A stretch of 43,878 nucleotides of DNA from PNOJ01 sp016706845 (GTDB taxonomy: Bacteria > Krumholzibacteriota > Krumholzibacteriia > LZORAL124-64-63): assembly GCA_016706845.1 (NCBI GenBank), contig JADJIV010000031.1, forward strand, positions 1 through 43,878, read 5' to 3'. A program made the position numbers and the translations under genes. This document shows, in pieces, positions 11,094 to 20,611 of the stretch (within the stretch, counting starts at the first letter, position 1; each line of letters starts with the position of its first letter). The notes below the pieces were generated by a model, which had not been told where the DNA came from, ran no database searches, and saw only the letters and a program-made list of their open reading frames with translations.

Positions 11094-14000
11094 TCAGGCC
11101 CCTTCCCGGACGGGAAGGACCCCGGCGGCGGCCGGGGCGGTCGCGGCGTCCGTCGCGGCGGCGGCGCGCCCCGGGGTGATCAGGGCGTAGGCGGCCGGCA
11201 CCACGACCAGCGTCAGCAGGGTCGCCAGCGTCAGGCCCCAGATCACCGTGATCGCCAGCGGCGCGCGCAGCTCGGCGCCCTCGCCCAGGCCCAGGGCCAT
11301 GGGCAGCAGGCCCAGGACGGTGGTCGCCGTGGTCATCAGGATGGGGCGCAGCCGCTCGCGTCCGGCCTGCAGCACGGCGGCCTCGAGGTCCGAATCGCGG
11401 CGCAGCTGGTTGATGCGGTCCACCAGCACGATGCCGTTGTTCACGACGATGCCCGCCAGCATGATCGCGCCGATCACCACGATCACGCTGATCGGCGTGC
11501 CGGTCAGGGCCAGACCGTACACGGCGCCGGTCAGGGCCAGCGGCACCGTGAACATGATGATCAGGGGGTGCAGGAAGGACTCGAACTGGGCCGCCATCAC
11601 CAGGTAGACCAGGAACACCGCCAGCAGGGTCGCCAGCCACAGCGAACGGAACGAGGCCCGCATCTCCTCGTTCTGGCCGCCCATGGCGACCGTGACGCCG
11701 GCGGGCAGGGACAGCGCCCGCAACCGGCGCTCGACGTCCCGCGTCACGGATCCCAGGTCGCGCCCGGCCAGGTTGGCCGAGACGATCACGGCGCGCTTGC
11801 GGCCGAGCCGGTGGATCTCCGACGGGCCCTGCTCGACCGACATCGAGGCGACGGCCGCCAGCGGGATCGGCACGCCGTCGCGCTCCGCGACGATGAGGTC
11901 GCGCACGGCCTGCAGGGTGTTGCGCTGCTCCTCGCCGTTCATCACGCGGATGTCGATGTGCCGCTCGCGCTCGCGGATGCGGCCGGCCACGCTGCCGCGC
12001 ACCTTGTCGCGCACCAGCTGCGACACTTGGCCCAGGCTCAGGCCGTGCCGGTTCAGCTTGTCGCGGTCGAAGGCGACGCGCACCTCGGGCGAACCCGGCA
12101 CCATGCTCAGGCGGATGTCCCGCAGGCCCTCGACCCCCGCCAGGGAGGCCGCCACCGCGTCGGCGGAGCGCTGCAGCTCCTCGAGGTCGTAGCCGTAGAC
12201 GTCGACCTCCACCGGCGCGCTGAAGCTGAACAGGGACTGGCGCCGCACCTTCATCGACACGTCCGGGTAGCCGGCCAGCACGCGGCGCACGCCGGCCAGC
12301 ACGTCGGCCTCGCGGGCCTGGTCCGCCCGGTCCAGGCGGACGTGGATCTCGGCGCGGTTCTCCTTGCGGCGCGAGGCGGAGGTGTCGCCTTCGCGGCTGA
12401 CGCCCACGTCCGAGGCGGTGCGCACGATGCCCTCGATCCCGGCCAGTCCGCGCTCGATGGCGGCGACGCGGGCGTCGGTGCGGCTCAGCGGCGTGCCCTC
12501 GGGCAGCTTCCAGCCCCAGCGTGAACTCGCCCTGGGCCATCGGCGGGATCAGCTCGACGCCCAGCCCCGGAGCCAGCAGCGCCGCGCCGGCGGCCAGCGC
12601 CACCGCGAAGCCCAGCACCGCGCCGCGCCGCGCCAGGGCGACGCCGAGCAGGCGCACGTAGCCGGACGCCAGCCGCGGGTAGGTCGCGTTGAACAGGGCG
12701 GTCAGCGGCGACAGCAGCCACAGCAGGGCCGCGCGCAGCGCGCCGCCGAGCCAGTCCAGGGCCGCGACCAGCAGCGCCGGCAGGAACAGCACCGCCGACA
12801 GCAGCGCCGTGCGCAGCCGCCGCGAGGCCGGCCGGCCGCCGCCGGCGAAGCGCGTCCAGGCCGACATCCGCGCGCGCAGCGCGGCCGGCAGGCCGGCGTC
12901 CGCGGGGGCCGGGGCCGGCGCGCCGCCGCCCTGCCCGAAGGCGACGGCCATGGGCGTGAAGGTCAGCGCGACCACGAGCGAGATCAGCAGCGAGAAGGTC
13001 ACCGTCAGCGCCTGGTCGCGGAAGATCTGGCCCGCGACGCCCACCACCACGAAGACGATGGGCACGAACACCGCGACGGTGGTCAGGGTCGAGGCCACGA
13101 CCGCCCCGCTCACCTCGGCGGCGCCGCGCGCGGCGGCGGCGGCCGGGGCGAGCCCGGGATCGTCCTCCCGCTTGCGGTGGATGGCCTCGAGCACCACGAT
13201 CGAGTTGTCCACGAGCATGCCGACGCCCAGCGCCAGCCCGCCCAGCGACATCACGTTGAGCGACACGCCGCGGCCGTACATCAGGATGAAGGTGGCGACG
13301 ATCGAGATGGGGATCGCCACGCCGATGATCAGCGTGCTGCGCAGCTCGCGCAGGAAGACGTACAGCACCAGCACCGCCAGCAGGCCGCCCAGCAGGGCGT
13401 TGTTGCGCACCTCGCCCACGGCCTTGGCGATGAACACGGACTGGTCGAACAGGACGGCGACCTCCATGCCCTCGGGCAGGCGCTCGCTCACCTTGTCCAG
13501 GTGCCGCCGCACCGACGCCGCCATGTCGACGATGTTGTCGTCGCCCTCCTTGTAGACGGCGATCTCGACGCTCTCGCGCCCGTCGACGTGGGTGATGGTC
13601 GTGCGCTCGCGGTGGGTGCGCGTGATCGCGGCCACGTCGCGCAGCTTCAGGCCGCGGCCGTCCCGCGCGGCGACGGTCACCTCGCCGATGTCCTGCACCG
13701 AGGCGAAGCGGCTCAGCGTGCGCACCACGTACTCGGCGTTGCGGTCGCGCAGCCGCCCGCCCGAGGCGTTGACGTTCTCCTGGGCCAGCGCCTCGGCCAC
13801 CGCGCCGATGGGCACGCCCAGGGCCGACAGGCGGTCCTCGTCGACCTCGACGCGGATCTCCTCCTCGAGTCCGCCGGAGACCTTGGCCGCGGCCACGCCC
13901 TGCAGCGACTCGATCTCCCGCTTGAGCACCTCGTCCGCGACCGCGCGCAGGCGCGCCAGGGAGGCGTCGCCCCACAGCCCGATGCGCAGCACCGGGTCCT

Positions 14001-14397
14001 GGGCGGGGTCGTACTTCAGCAGCACCGGCGGCAGCGCCTCGGCGGGCAACTGGATGAGGTCGACCTTCTCACGCACGTCCAGCGAGGCGTAGTCCATGTC
14101 GGTGCCCCAGCCGAACTCCAGCGTGATCTGCGACAGCCCGCTCTGGCTGATGGAGTGGACGCGGCGCAGGCCCGGCACGACGCCGACGGCCTCCTCCAGC
14201 GGGCGGGTCACGAGGTTCTCCACGTCCGCGGGCGCGGTGTTGGGGAACTCGGTCTGCAGCGTGACGCTGGGGTAGCGGATCGCGGGCAGCAGGCGCAGGT
14301 CCAGGCGGCCCAGGGCCACCACGCCGAAGACCACGGCGGCGATGGTCGACATCCAGACCGTGACCGGGTGCGTGACGGCGAAGCGGATGGTCTTCAC
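11094..14397 (-). CDS. RND-family efflux permease (first of two), one frame break
   Basis: About 1100 residues of an AcrB/HAE1-type pump beginning MKTIRFAVTHPVTVWMS. Helix 4 is GMLVDNSIVVLEAIHRK and the matching late helix is AGIVVNNGIVLVDRINQL. Between the first membrane bundle and the second porter half is an extra hydrophobic stretch (ALLSAVLFLPALLVAALDW and ALLWLLSPLTALF), longer than in AcrB. The frame breaks near 12510, where MAQGEFTLGL should continue as KLPEGTPLSRTDARV; one extra G on the coding strand explains it. Both halves are otherwise well conserved, so an assembly indel is more likely than a pseudogene. Its start is 13 bases after the adaptor gene stop. Confidence 0.9.
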
Positions 14398-14410
14398 GGC
14401 GCGCCCCCGC

Positions 14411-15552
14411 TCAGCGTCCGGCCGCGCTGGCGACGGCGGCCACGCCGTAACCCGCCGCCGCCGCGTTCAGGACCGCGATGCGCGAGCCGTGCCGCAGACC
14501 GCCCTGCCCGGCCGTCACGACGAAGGCGCCCTCCTCGACACCGTCGAGCACCTCGACGAACTCCTCGTCGTAGAGGCCGGCGTTGATCTCCACCTTGCGC
14601 ACCGTGTCGGCCTCGGCCACGAACAGGCTGCGCAACCCGCCTTCCTCGACCAGGGCCGTCTTGGGCACCGCCAGCGCATCGGTGTGGGTGTCGGTGGTGA
14701 TGCGCACCTTAACGAAGCCGCCGGCGCGCACCGACCCGCCCCCCTCGCGCAGCAGCAGCGTGAGGCGCACCGTGCTGGTGGCGGGATCGACGACCGGCGC
14801 GATGCGCTCGACGACCGCCTCGAGGTCGGCCCCCTCGGCGTCCGGCGTGACCAGCACGCGCTGCCCCGCCGACACCTTGCGCGCGACCGCCTCGGGCAGG
14901 TGGATGCGCACGCGCAGGGGCGAGAAGTCGGCCAGGGTGACCATCGCCTCCCCCGCGGCCACCTGCTGCCCCGCGACGATGCGGCGCTGCGTGATCTGGC
15001 CGGCGAAGGGCGCGCGCAGGCGCGTCTCCTCCAGGGCGATGCGGGCCAGGTCGCGCTCGGTCTCGGCCAGCTCGTGGGCGCCGCGCACGGCGTCGAACTC
15101 CTGGTCGCTGATCAGCTTCTGGTCCATCATGGCGCGGTTGCGCTCGAGCTGGCGGCGCTGGTCCTCCAGCTTCAGCTCGGCCTGCCGCAGCTGCACCGCC
15201 TCGCGCTCGTTTTCCAGCTCGGCCAGCACGGCGCCCTGCGCGACCCAGTCCCCCTCCTCGACGGACAGCGCGCGGACGCGGCCGCCGACCCGCGACACCA
15301 GTTCCACGAGGCGGTCCGCCTCCACGGTCGAGGCCGAGCGGTAGTAGGCCGCGATGGCGCGCCGCCCGGCGGCGGCCAGTTCCACGGGCACCGCCACGTC
15401 CTCGGGATCGTCCTCCCCCGTCCGCGTGGAGTCGGCGCCGGCCACGGCCTGCTGCGCGCCGAAGGGCAGCTTGCCGCTGCGCCACAGGAACCGCCCGCGA
15501 CCGCGAGGATCACCAGGGCCGCCAGGCCGATCACCATCCGCTTGCGCTTCAT
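14411..15552 (-). CDS. RND periplasmic adaptor (HlyD/membrane-fusion protein), one frame break
   Basis: Adaptor linking the RND pump to an outer-membrane channel, about 380 residues. It starts MKRKRMVIGLAALVILAVAGG, a membrane anchor or signal. After a frame break near 15492 it continues FLWRSGKLPFGAQQ. The body has the lipoyl/barrel-sandwich halves (RVRALSVEEGDWVAQGAVLAE and LRAPFAGQITQRRIVAGQQV), a coiled-coil hairpin (LKLEDQRRQLERNRAMMDQK) and the beta-barrel segment with LAVPKTALVEEGG. The join needs one added base in the coding-strand run GGGCGGTTCC. It is the first gene of the adaptor-RND-RND set. No TolC-type outer-membrane gene is in the window, so the exit duct must be encoded elsewhere. 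Confidence 0.87.
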
Positions 15553-15706
15553 CACCGTGCCTTTCGTCGGGGAGCGCGGCCCGACCGGCCGCCCGTATCG
15601 ATCCAAGACGCACGGCGGCGCCCGCCGGTTGCATCGGATCGCGCAACTGGACGCCGGGGGCCCGTTCCCCTATGGTTTCCGGAGTCCGACGTCGAAAGGA
15701 AACCCG

Positions 15707-17221
15707 ATGGCCAAGCCGCGCCCGCTCGATCTCGATCTGCTGCCCGCTCTCGTCCTGCTCGCCGGCGCCGCCTGGCTGCTGGGTGGCGGACCGCACGCGC
15801 GCACGGGCTTCCCGCTGGACGACGCCTGGATCCACCGCGTCTACGCCCGCTCCTTCGCCCACCTGCAGGGCTTCGCCTACAACCCCGGCCAGCAGGAGAC
15901 CGGCGCCACGAGCCCGCTGTGGGCGATCGTCAGCGCGCCGGCCCACGCGCTGCAGTTCGCAGGCGACGACGCCGTCGTGGCGGCGGTCAAGGCGATCGGC
16001 CTGCTGGCGGCGCTGGCCGCCCTGTTCGCGCTGGCGGTGCTGACGCGGGCGCTGACCGGCTCGCGCGCGGCCGGGATCGTCGCGGCCTGCGTGCTGGCGG
16101 CGGATCCGCGGCTGGCCTTCGCCGCCCTGTCGGGGATGGAGACGCCGCTGGCGCTCGCGCTGTGGCTGGGCGGTACGGCGGCGCTGGTCGCCGATCGCCG
16201 TGCGGCGGGGCTGCTGCTGCTGGGGCTGGGCGTGACGGCGCGACCCGAGATGGCGGTCGTGGCGCCGCTGATCGCTTTCCCGACGCTGGTGCTGGGGTGG
16301 GTGGACCGCGGCGGGCGGCGGCGGCTGGCGCGCGACTTCGGCCTCGCGCTGCTGCCGGCCGCGCTGTGGGCCCTGTTCTGCCTCGCGGTGACCGGCCGCC
16401 CCCTGCCGGCCACCTTCTACGTGAAGTCCGCCGGCTTCGGCCTGGGACCCGACCAGCTGCGGCTCGCCTGGCAGCTGCTCGCGCAGAACGGCCCGCTGAC
16501 GGCCTCCGCCCTGCTGCTCGGGGCCGCGGCCCTGGCCGTCCTGCTCGTGCGGCGCCGCAGCCCCGCCGGCGACGCCGCCGCCCTGTCGCTGCTGCTGGCG
16601 CCGGTCGTCTACCTGCTGGCCGTGGTGGCGGGCCGCCAGATCGGCCTGTCCGGCTACTACTGGACCCGCTGGGCCGACCCGCCGGCCCTGGCCCTGACCG
16701 CGGCGGCGGGCGCGGGCTTCGGCGCCGCGATCGCGCGCACGGGCGGCCTGCTGCCCGACCGGCGCCGCACCATGGGCCGCGTCCTGGGCTGCGTGCTGCT
16801 GTTCGCCTCGCTGGCCGGCTGCCTGGGCGCCTGGGGCGAGCGCCGCTCGCGCCTGGAGTCCGACGGCGCCGCGATCGCACGCATGAACATCCAGCCCGCG
16901 CTGTGGCTGCGCAGCGCCACGCCCGCCGGCGCGGTCGTCGGCGTGAACGATGCCGGCGCGCTGCGCTATTTCTCGGACCGCCGCGTCCTGGACCTGATCG
17001 GCCTGAACCTGCACGACCGCGCCTTCGGCCGCACCACGCTGAACGAGCTGTACCAGCGGATGGATTGGATCGCCGTCTTCCCGGCGACCTGGTCGGAGAC
17101 GAACCTGATGGAAGGCTTCGCGCAGCGGCGCGTCTACACCATCCCGCCCGCCGAGTACACGGTGTGCGACTGCCCCAACCAGACGACGCTGGTGATCGGC
17201 GAGAAGATCGGCGCGCGCTAG
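15707..17221 (+). CDS. Polytopic membrane protein, GT-C glycosyltransferase-like
   Basis: 504 residues with roughly ten hydrophobic segments. Near the N-terminus, after helix 1, is FPLDDAWIHRVYARSFAH followed by FAYNPGQQETGATSPLW. An acidic DD motif in the first extracytoplasmic loop is the hallmark of GT-C fold glycosyltransferases that use lipid-linked sugars, such as the mannosyltransferase and ArnT-like families. The C-terminal soluble part contains VVGVNDAGALRYFSDRRVLDLIGL, seen in related uncharacterised membrane proteins. The start is supported by AAAGGA seven bases upstream of the ATG. It is divergent from the efflux set and convergent with the CDF gene, sharing CTAG as both stop codons. 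Donor and acceptor are unknown. Confidence 0.75.
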   Translation: MAKPRPLDLDLLPALVLLAGAAWLLGGGPHARTGFPLDDAWIHRVYARSFAHLQGFAYNPGQQETGATSPLWAIVSAPAHALQFAGDDAVVAAVKAIGLLAALAALFALAVLTRALTGSRAAGIVAACVLAADPRLAFAALSGMETPLALALWLGGTAALVADRRAAGLLLLGLGVTARPEMAVVAPLIAFPTLVLGWVDRGGRRRLARDFGLALLPAALWALFCLAVTGRPLPATFYVKSAGFGLGPDQLRLAWQLLAQNGPLTASALLLGAAALAVLLVRRRSPAGDAAALSLLLAPVVYLLAVVAGRQIGLSGYYWTRWADPPALALTAAAGAGFGAAIARTGGLLPDRRRTMGRVLGCVLLFASLAGCLGAWGERRSRLESDGAAIARMNIQPALWLRSATPAGAVVGVNDAGALRYFSDRRVLDLIGLNLHDRAFGRTTLNELYQRMDWIAVFPATWSETNLMEGFAQRRVYTIPPAEYTVCDCPNQTTLVIGEKIGAR

Positions 17222-18654
17222 AGCCGGTCCCCGGGGCGGCCCTCCGGCTCCACGTGGATGAGCACCTGGCCGATCCCCGCCACCTGCGAGCGCAGGCAGA
17301 CCTCGGCCGCGTGCGCCATCTGGTGGGCCTCGCCCACCGTCAGGTGCGGGTCGGCCCGGCAGGTCAGCACGGCGTCGATGCCGCCGGGCGCCGCGTGGAG
17401 GCGGTCGACGCGGCAGCGCCCGGGCCCGAAGACCCCGGCGGCGGCCGCGCCGATCCGCGCGGCGAGGTCGGCCTCCGCCGCGGCGGTCAGGGGCGGGGGC
17501 GCGTCCACCGGCACCGCGAAGGGTTCCAGGTGGCTGCGGATGTCCTGGACGTGGGGCAGTTCGGCGCGCACGGCCGCCTCGAAGCGGTCGACCGCGGCGT
17601 GGGCCTCGGCCAGGGTCAGGTGCTCGGGCATCTCGACGTGCAGGTCCAGGAAGTAGCGGCCGCGCACCTCGTGGGAGTGGACGCCGTGCGTGCGCAGGCC
17701 CAACCGCGCGGCCACCGCCGACACGGTGCGCGGCAGGCTCTCGTCGCGGTTCTTCACGGGATCGACGTGCACCACCACGTCGCTGCGCGGCGCGACGTCC
17801 CGCACCCGCGCCTCGACCGCGGCGGCCACGGCGTGCGCCTCCTCGAGCGAGGCGCTGCGCGCGACGTCCACGGTCAGGTCGACGAAGGTCGCGGCCCCGC
17901 TCGCGCGCACGCGCACCGGCCCCACCGCCTGCACGCCCGGCACCCCCGCGACCGCGTCCGCCACGGCGGCCGTCAGCCCCGGCGGCGCCGCGTCCAGCAG
18001 GGCCGCCACGGCGCGGCGGCCCAGCCGCACGCTGACCCCGACCACGATGACCGCCACGCCCAGCGCCGCCGCCGCGTCGGCCTGCGACAGCCAGCCCCAC
18101 GCGGGGCCCAGCCGCCCGCCGAGCCACACCAGGCCCAGGCCGGCGAGCACGACGGACGAGCTCCAGACGTCGGTCGCGAAGTGCAGCGCGTCGGCCTCGA
18201 GCGCCTGGCTGCCGTGCTTGCGGGCCGCGCGCTGCAGCATGCGCGAGCGGTTCACGTCCACGACGATCGAGAACACGATCACGCCGAAGGCCCACCAGGA
18301 AGCCTCGATCTCCACCTTCCTGTAGAGCAGGCGCTGCACGGCCTCGTGGACGATCCACACGCAGGTGCCCATCAGCAGCAGGGTCTCGAACAGGGCGGCG
18401 AGGTTCTCGACCTTGCCGTGTCCGTAGTGGTGCTCGCGGTCGGCGGGCCGGTCCGACACGCGCACCGCGAAGAAGGTCACCACCGCGGCCACGAGGTCCA
18501 GGGCCGAGTGCAGGGCCTCGGCGAGGATGCCGAGGCTGCCGGTCATCAGGCCGACGGCGAGCTTCAGGCCGGTGAGCGCCACCGCCGCGACCACCGATTT
18601 GCCGGCGGCGTCCTGCTTCTCGCGGACTGCCTCGTCCCTGTCGTGCTTCTCCAT
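17218..18654 (-). CDS. Cation diffusion facilitator metal exporter with three tandem C-terminal domains
   Basis: 478 residues against about 300 for a standard CDF protein. The membrane part (20-225) carries both halves of the transport site: H49/D53 in ALHSALDLVA and H158/D162 in ALHFATDVWSS, with HHYGHGKVENLAAL in the intervening loop. The first cytoplasmic domain is at 225-300 (VDLTVDVARSASLEEAH). Two more segments of the same pattern follow at about 305-378 (LDLHVEMPEHLTLAEAH) and 388-470 (AVLTCRADPHLTVGEAH), each ending H-x-(D/E)-P. CDF proteins export Zn, Fe, Mn or Co/Ni by proton antiport. The metal cannot be assigned, although H/D sites suggest Fe, Mn or broad use. It follows the photolyase gene by 16 bases on the same strand. 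Confidence 0.92.
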   Translation of the reverse strand: MEKHDRDEAVREKQDAAGKSVVAAVALTGLKLAVGLMTGSLGILAEALHSALDLVAAVVTFFAVRVSDRPADREHHYGHGKVENLAALFETLLLMGTCVWIVHEAVQRLLYRKVEIEASWWAFGVIVFSIVVDVNRSRMLQRAARKHGSQALEADALHFATDVWSSSVVLAGLGLVWLGGRLGPAWGWLSQADAAAALGVAVIVVGVSVRLGRRAVAALLDAAPPGLTAAVADAVAGVPGVQAVGPVRVRASGAATFVDLTVDVARSASLEEAHAVAAAVEARVRDVAPRSDVVVHVDPVKNRDESLPRTVSAVAARLGLRTHGVHSHEVRGRYFLDLHVEMPEHLTLAEAHAAVDRFEAAVRAELPHVQDIRSHLEPFAVPVDAPPPLTAAAEADLAARIGAAAAGVFGPGRCRVDRLHAAPGGIDAVLTCRADPHLTVGEAHQMAHAAEVCLRSQVAGIGQVLIHVEPEGRPGDRL

Positions 18655-18670
18655 GGCCCGTCCCTTCGTC

Positions 18671-20092
18671 TCACTTCAGCCCGCGGAACGCCACCATGAC
18701 GCGTTGTCGGGCCGCGGCGTGGTCCACGATCGGATCCGGGTAGCCGCAGCGGCGGCGCGCGGCGGGGGACGGGTCGTGGATCTCGCGCACGCCCAGGTCC
18801 GCCAGTTCCGGCACCCAGCGGCGCACGTAGACGCCGTCGGGGTCGTGGCGGCGACCCTGGATCGCGGGGTTGAAGACGCGGAAGTACGGCGAGGCGTCGG
18901 TGCCCGTCGAGGCGCACCACTGCCAGCCGCCGTTGTTGCTGGCCAGGTCGACGTCGACCAGCGACTGCGCGAACCACCGCTCGCCCTCGCGCCAGTCGTG
19001 CAGCAGGTGCTTGGTCAGGAACATCGCCGTGATCATGCGCAGGCGGTTGTGCATCCAGCCCTCGGCCGCGAGCTGCCGCAGGCCGGCGTCGACGAAGGGG
19101 TAGCCGGTGCGCCCCTGCCGCCAGGCCGCCAGCTCGGCGTCGTCGTACCGCCAGTCCAGCCGCTCGGTCGCGGCCTTGAAGGCCCGGCCGCGGCTCACGC
19201 GCGGGTAACCCGTCATCACGTGGCGGTAGAACTCGCGCCAGACCAGCTCCTTGACCCAGACCGCCGGGCCCAGGCCGAGCGTGTCCAGCACGCCGCCGTT
19301 GCCCTTCAGGACCGCGTCCAGGCACTGGCGCGCCGAGACGGCGCCGACCGCCAGGTACGGCGACAGCTCGCTGGTGCCGCCGACGACTTCGGCCTGGTTG
19401 CGCCGCTCGTGGTAGAGGTGGATGGCGTCGCCGACGAACGCGTCCAGGCGGCGCCGGGCCGCGCGCTCTCCCGCGGGCCAGCGCGATTCCGGCACGGCGG
19501 GCCCGTCGAAGGCGCCCCAGTCCGCCGGGCCCGGCTCGGGCTCCACGGCGCGCGCCGGCCGGCGGCGCGGCGCGGGCGCGGGCGCCGGGCGTCCCTCTTT
19601 CAACAGGCAGAGGCGCCAGGCGTTCCAGTAGGGCGTGAAGACCGTGTAGGTGCCGCCCTGGCGGGTGGCGAGCGACTCGGGGGGCAGGATCGTCTGGTCG
19701 TCGTGGAGGTGCCAGGCGAGACCGGCGTCGGCGCAGGCCTGCGCCGCGGCGAGGTCGCGCTGCCGCTCGTTCCACTCGGGCTCGGCGTTGCAGAAGACCG
19801 CGTCGCAGCCCGCGTGGCGCGCGGCGGCGACCACGGCCGCGGGCGCGGCGGCGAAGGTGCCGGCCTCGCGCACCAGCAGGGGGATGTCCAGCGCCGCGAG
19901 GTCCGCGCCCAGCCGCGCCACCGTGCGCCGCAGGAAGTCCGCGCGCGGCCGTCCCCAGTCGTGCTCCCGCCACTGGTCGGCGCAGACCAGGAACAGGGCG
20001 GCGACCGGCCCTTCGGCGGCGGCGCAGGCGGTGATCAGGGCGGAATTGTCGGCGGTCCGCAGGTCGCTGCGGAACCAGACCAGGGGTCGCAT
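18671..20092 (-). CDS. phrB: Deoxyribodipyrimidine photo-lyase (CPD photolyase)
   Basis: 473-residue class I photolyase that uses blue light and FADH- to split cyclobutane pyrimidine dimers in DNA. The N-terminal Rossmann antenna domain starts MRPLVWFRSDLRTADNSAL. The FAD domain includes GGTSELSPYLAVGAVSARQ, ELVWREFYRHVM, GYPFVDAGLRQLAAEGWMHN, and DVDLASNNGGWQWCASTGTD with PYFRVFNP. These supply the FAD contacts and the tryptophan electron-transfer chain known from E. coli PhrB. The length matches the family. It is the first gene of a minus-strand pair with the CDF exporter and is divergent from the cupin gene at 20251. Confidence 0.95.
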   Translation of the reverse strand: MRPLVWFRSDLRTADNSALITACAAAEGPVAALFLVCADQWREHDWGRPRADFLRRTVARLGADLAALDIPLLVREAGTFAAAPAAVVAAARHAGCDAVFCNAEPEWNERQRDLAAAQACADAGLAWHLHDDQTILPPESLATRQGGTYTVFTPYWNAWRLCLLKEGRPAPAPAPRRRPARAVEPEPGPADWGAFDGPAVPESRWPAGERAARRRLDAFVGDAIHLYHERRNQAEVVGGTSELSPYLAVGAVSARQCLDAVLKGNGGVLDTLGLGPAVWVKELVWREFYRHVMTGYPRVSRGRAFKAATERLDWRYDDAELAAWRQGRTGYPFVDAGLRQLAAEGWMHNRLRMITAMFLTKHLLHDWREGERWFAQSLVDVDLASNNGGWQWCASTGTDASPYFRVFNPAIQGRRHDPDGVYVRRWVPELADLGVREIHDPSPAARRRCGYPDPIVDHAAARQRVMVAFRGLK

Positions 20093-20250
20093 GGGGCGGA
20101 TCTCCTCGTGCCTCGTGTCCGTGGGCTGGCTGGACTCTAGCCCCTGGCCTCCGCGCCCGCCAGCCCGGATCGCGGCCGGCGGGTGACAGACGCCCGCCGC
20201 GGCGTTAGATTCCTACCCGAACGCCGATCCCCGAACCCCGGAGCCCTGCC

Positions 20251-20598
20251 GTGAAGATCAAGAAGCTGGCCGACGTGCCGCGCGAGACCGTGACCATGGA
20301 CGGCGTGCTCGGCGCCACCAAGCAGCTCGTCATGGGCTCCAGCGACGGCGTGCCCAACTTCTCGCTGCGCGTGTTCACCGTGGAGAAGGGCGGCCACACG
20401 CCCTGCCACAGCCACCCCTCGGAACACCTGAACTACGTCATCAGTGGGCGCGGCGAACTGCGCGATGCCGCCGGCCAGGCCCACGCGCTGGCGCCCGGCG
20501 ACTTCGCCTTCGTCTCCCCGCACGAGACGCACCAGTTCCGCAACGCGGGCGACGAGCCCTTCGTCTTCGTCTGCGCCGTTCCCCGGCAGTACGAGTGA
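20251..20598 (+). CDS. Small single-domain cupin protein
   Basis: 115 residues forming one cupin barrel. Motif 1 is GGHTPCHSHPSEHLNYVISG, with three His and a Glu able to bind a metal. Motif 2 is PGDFAFVSPHETHQFRN. The GTG start at 20251 begins MKIKKLADVPRETV; no other start fits the barrel. Such stand-alone cupins may be metal-dependent dioxygenases, isomerases or ligand-binding proteins, so no reaction is assigned. It precedes the NTPase/membrane fusion by 13 bases on the same strand and is likely cotranscribed with it. Confidence 0.85.
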   Translation: MKIKKLADVPRETVTMDGVLGATKQLVMGSSDGVPNFSLRVFTVEKGGHTPCHSHPSEHLNYVISGRGELRDAAGQAHALAPGDFAFVSPHETHQFRNAGDEPFVFVCAVPRQYE

Positions 20599-20611
20599 CG
20601 GCGGGACGGCC

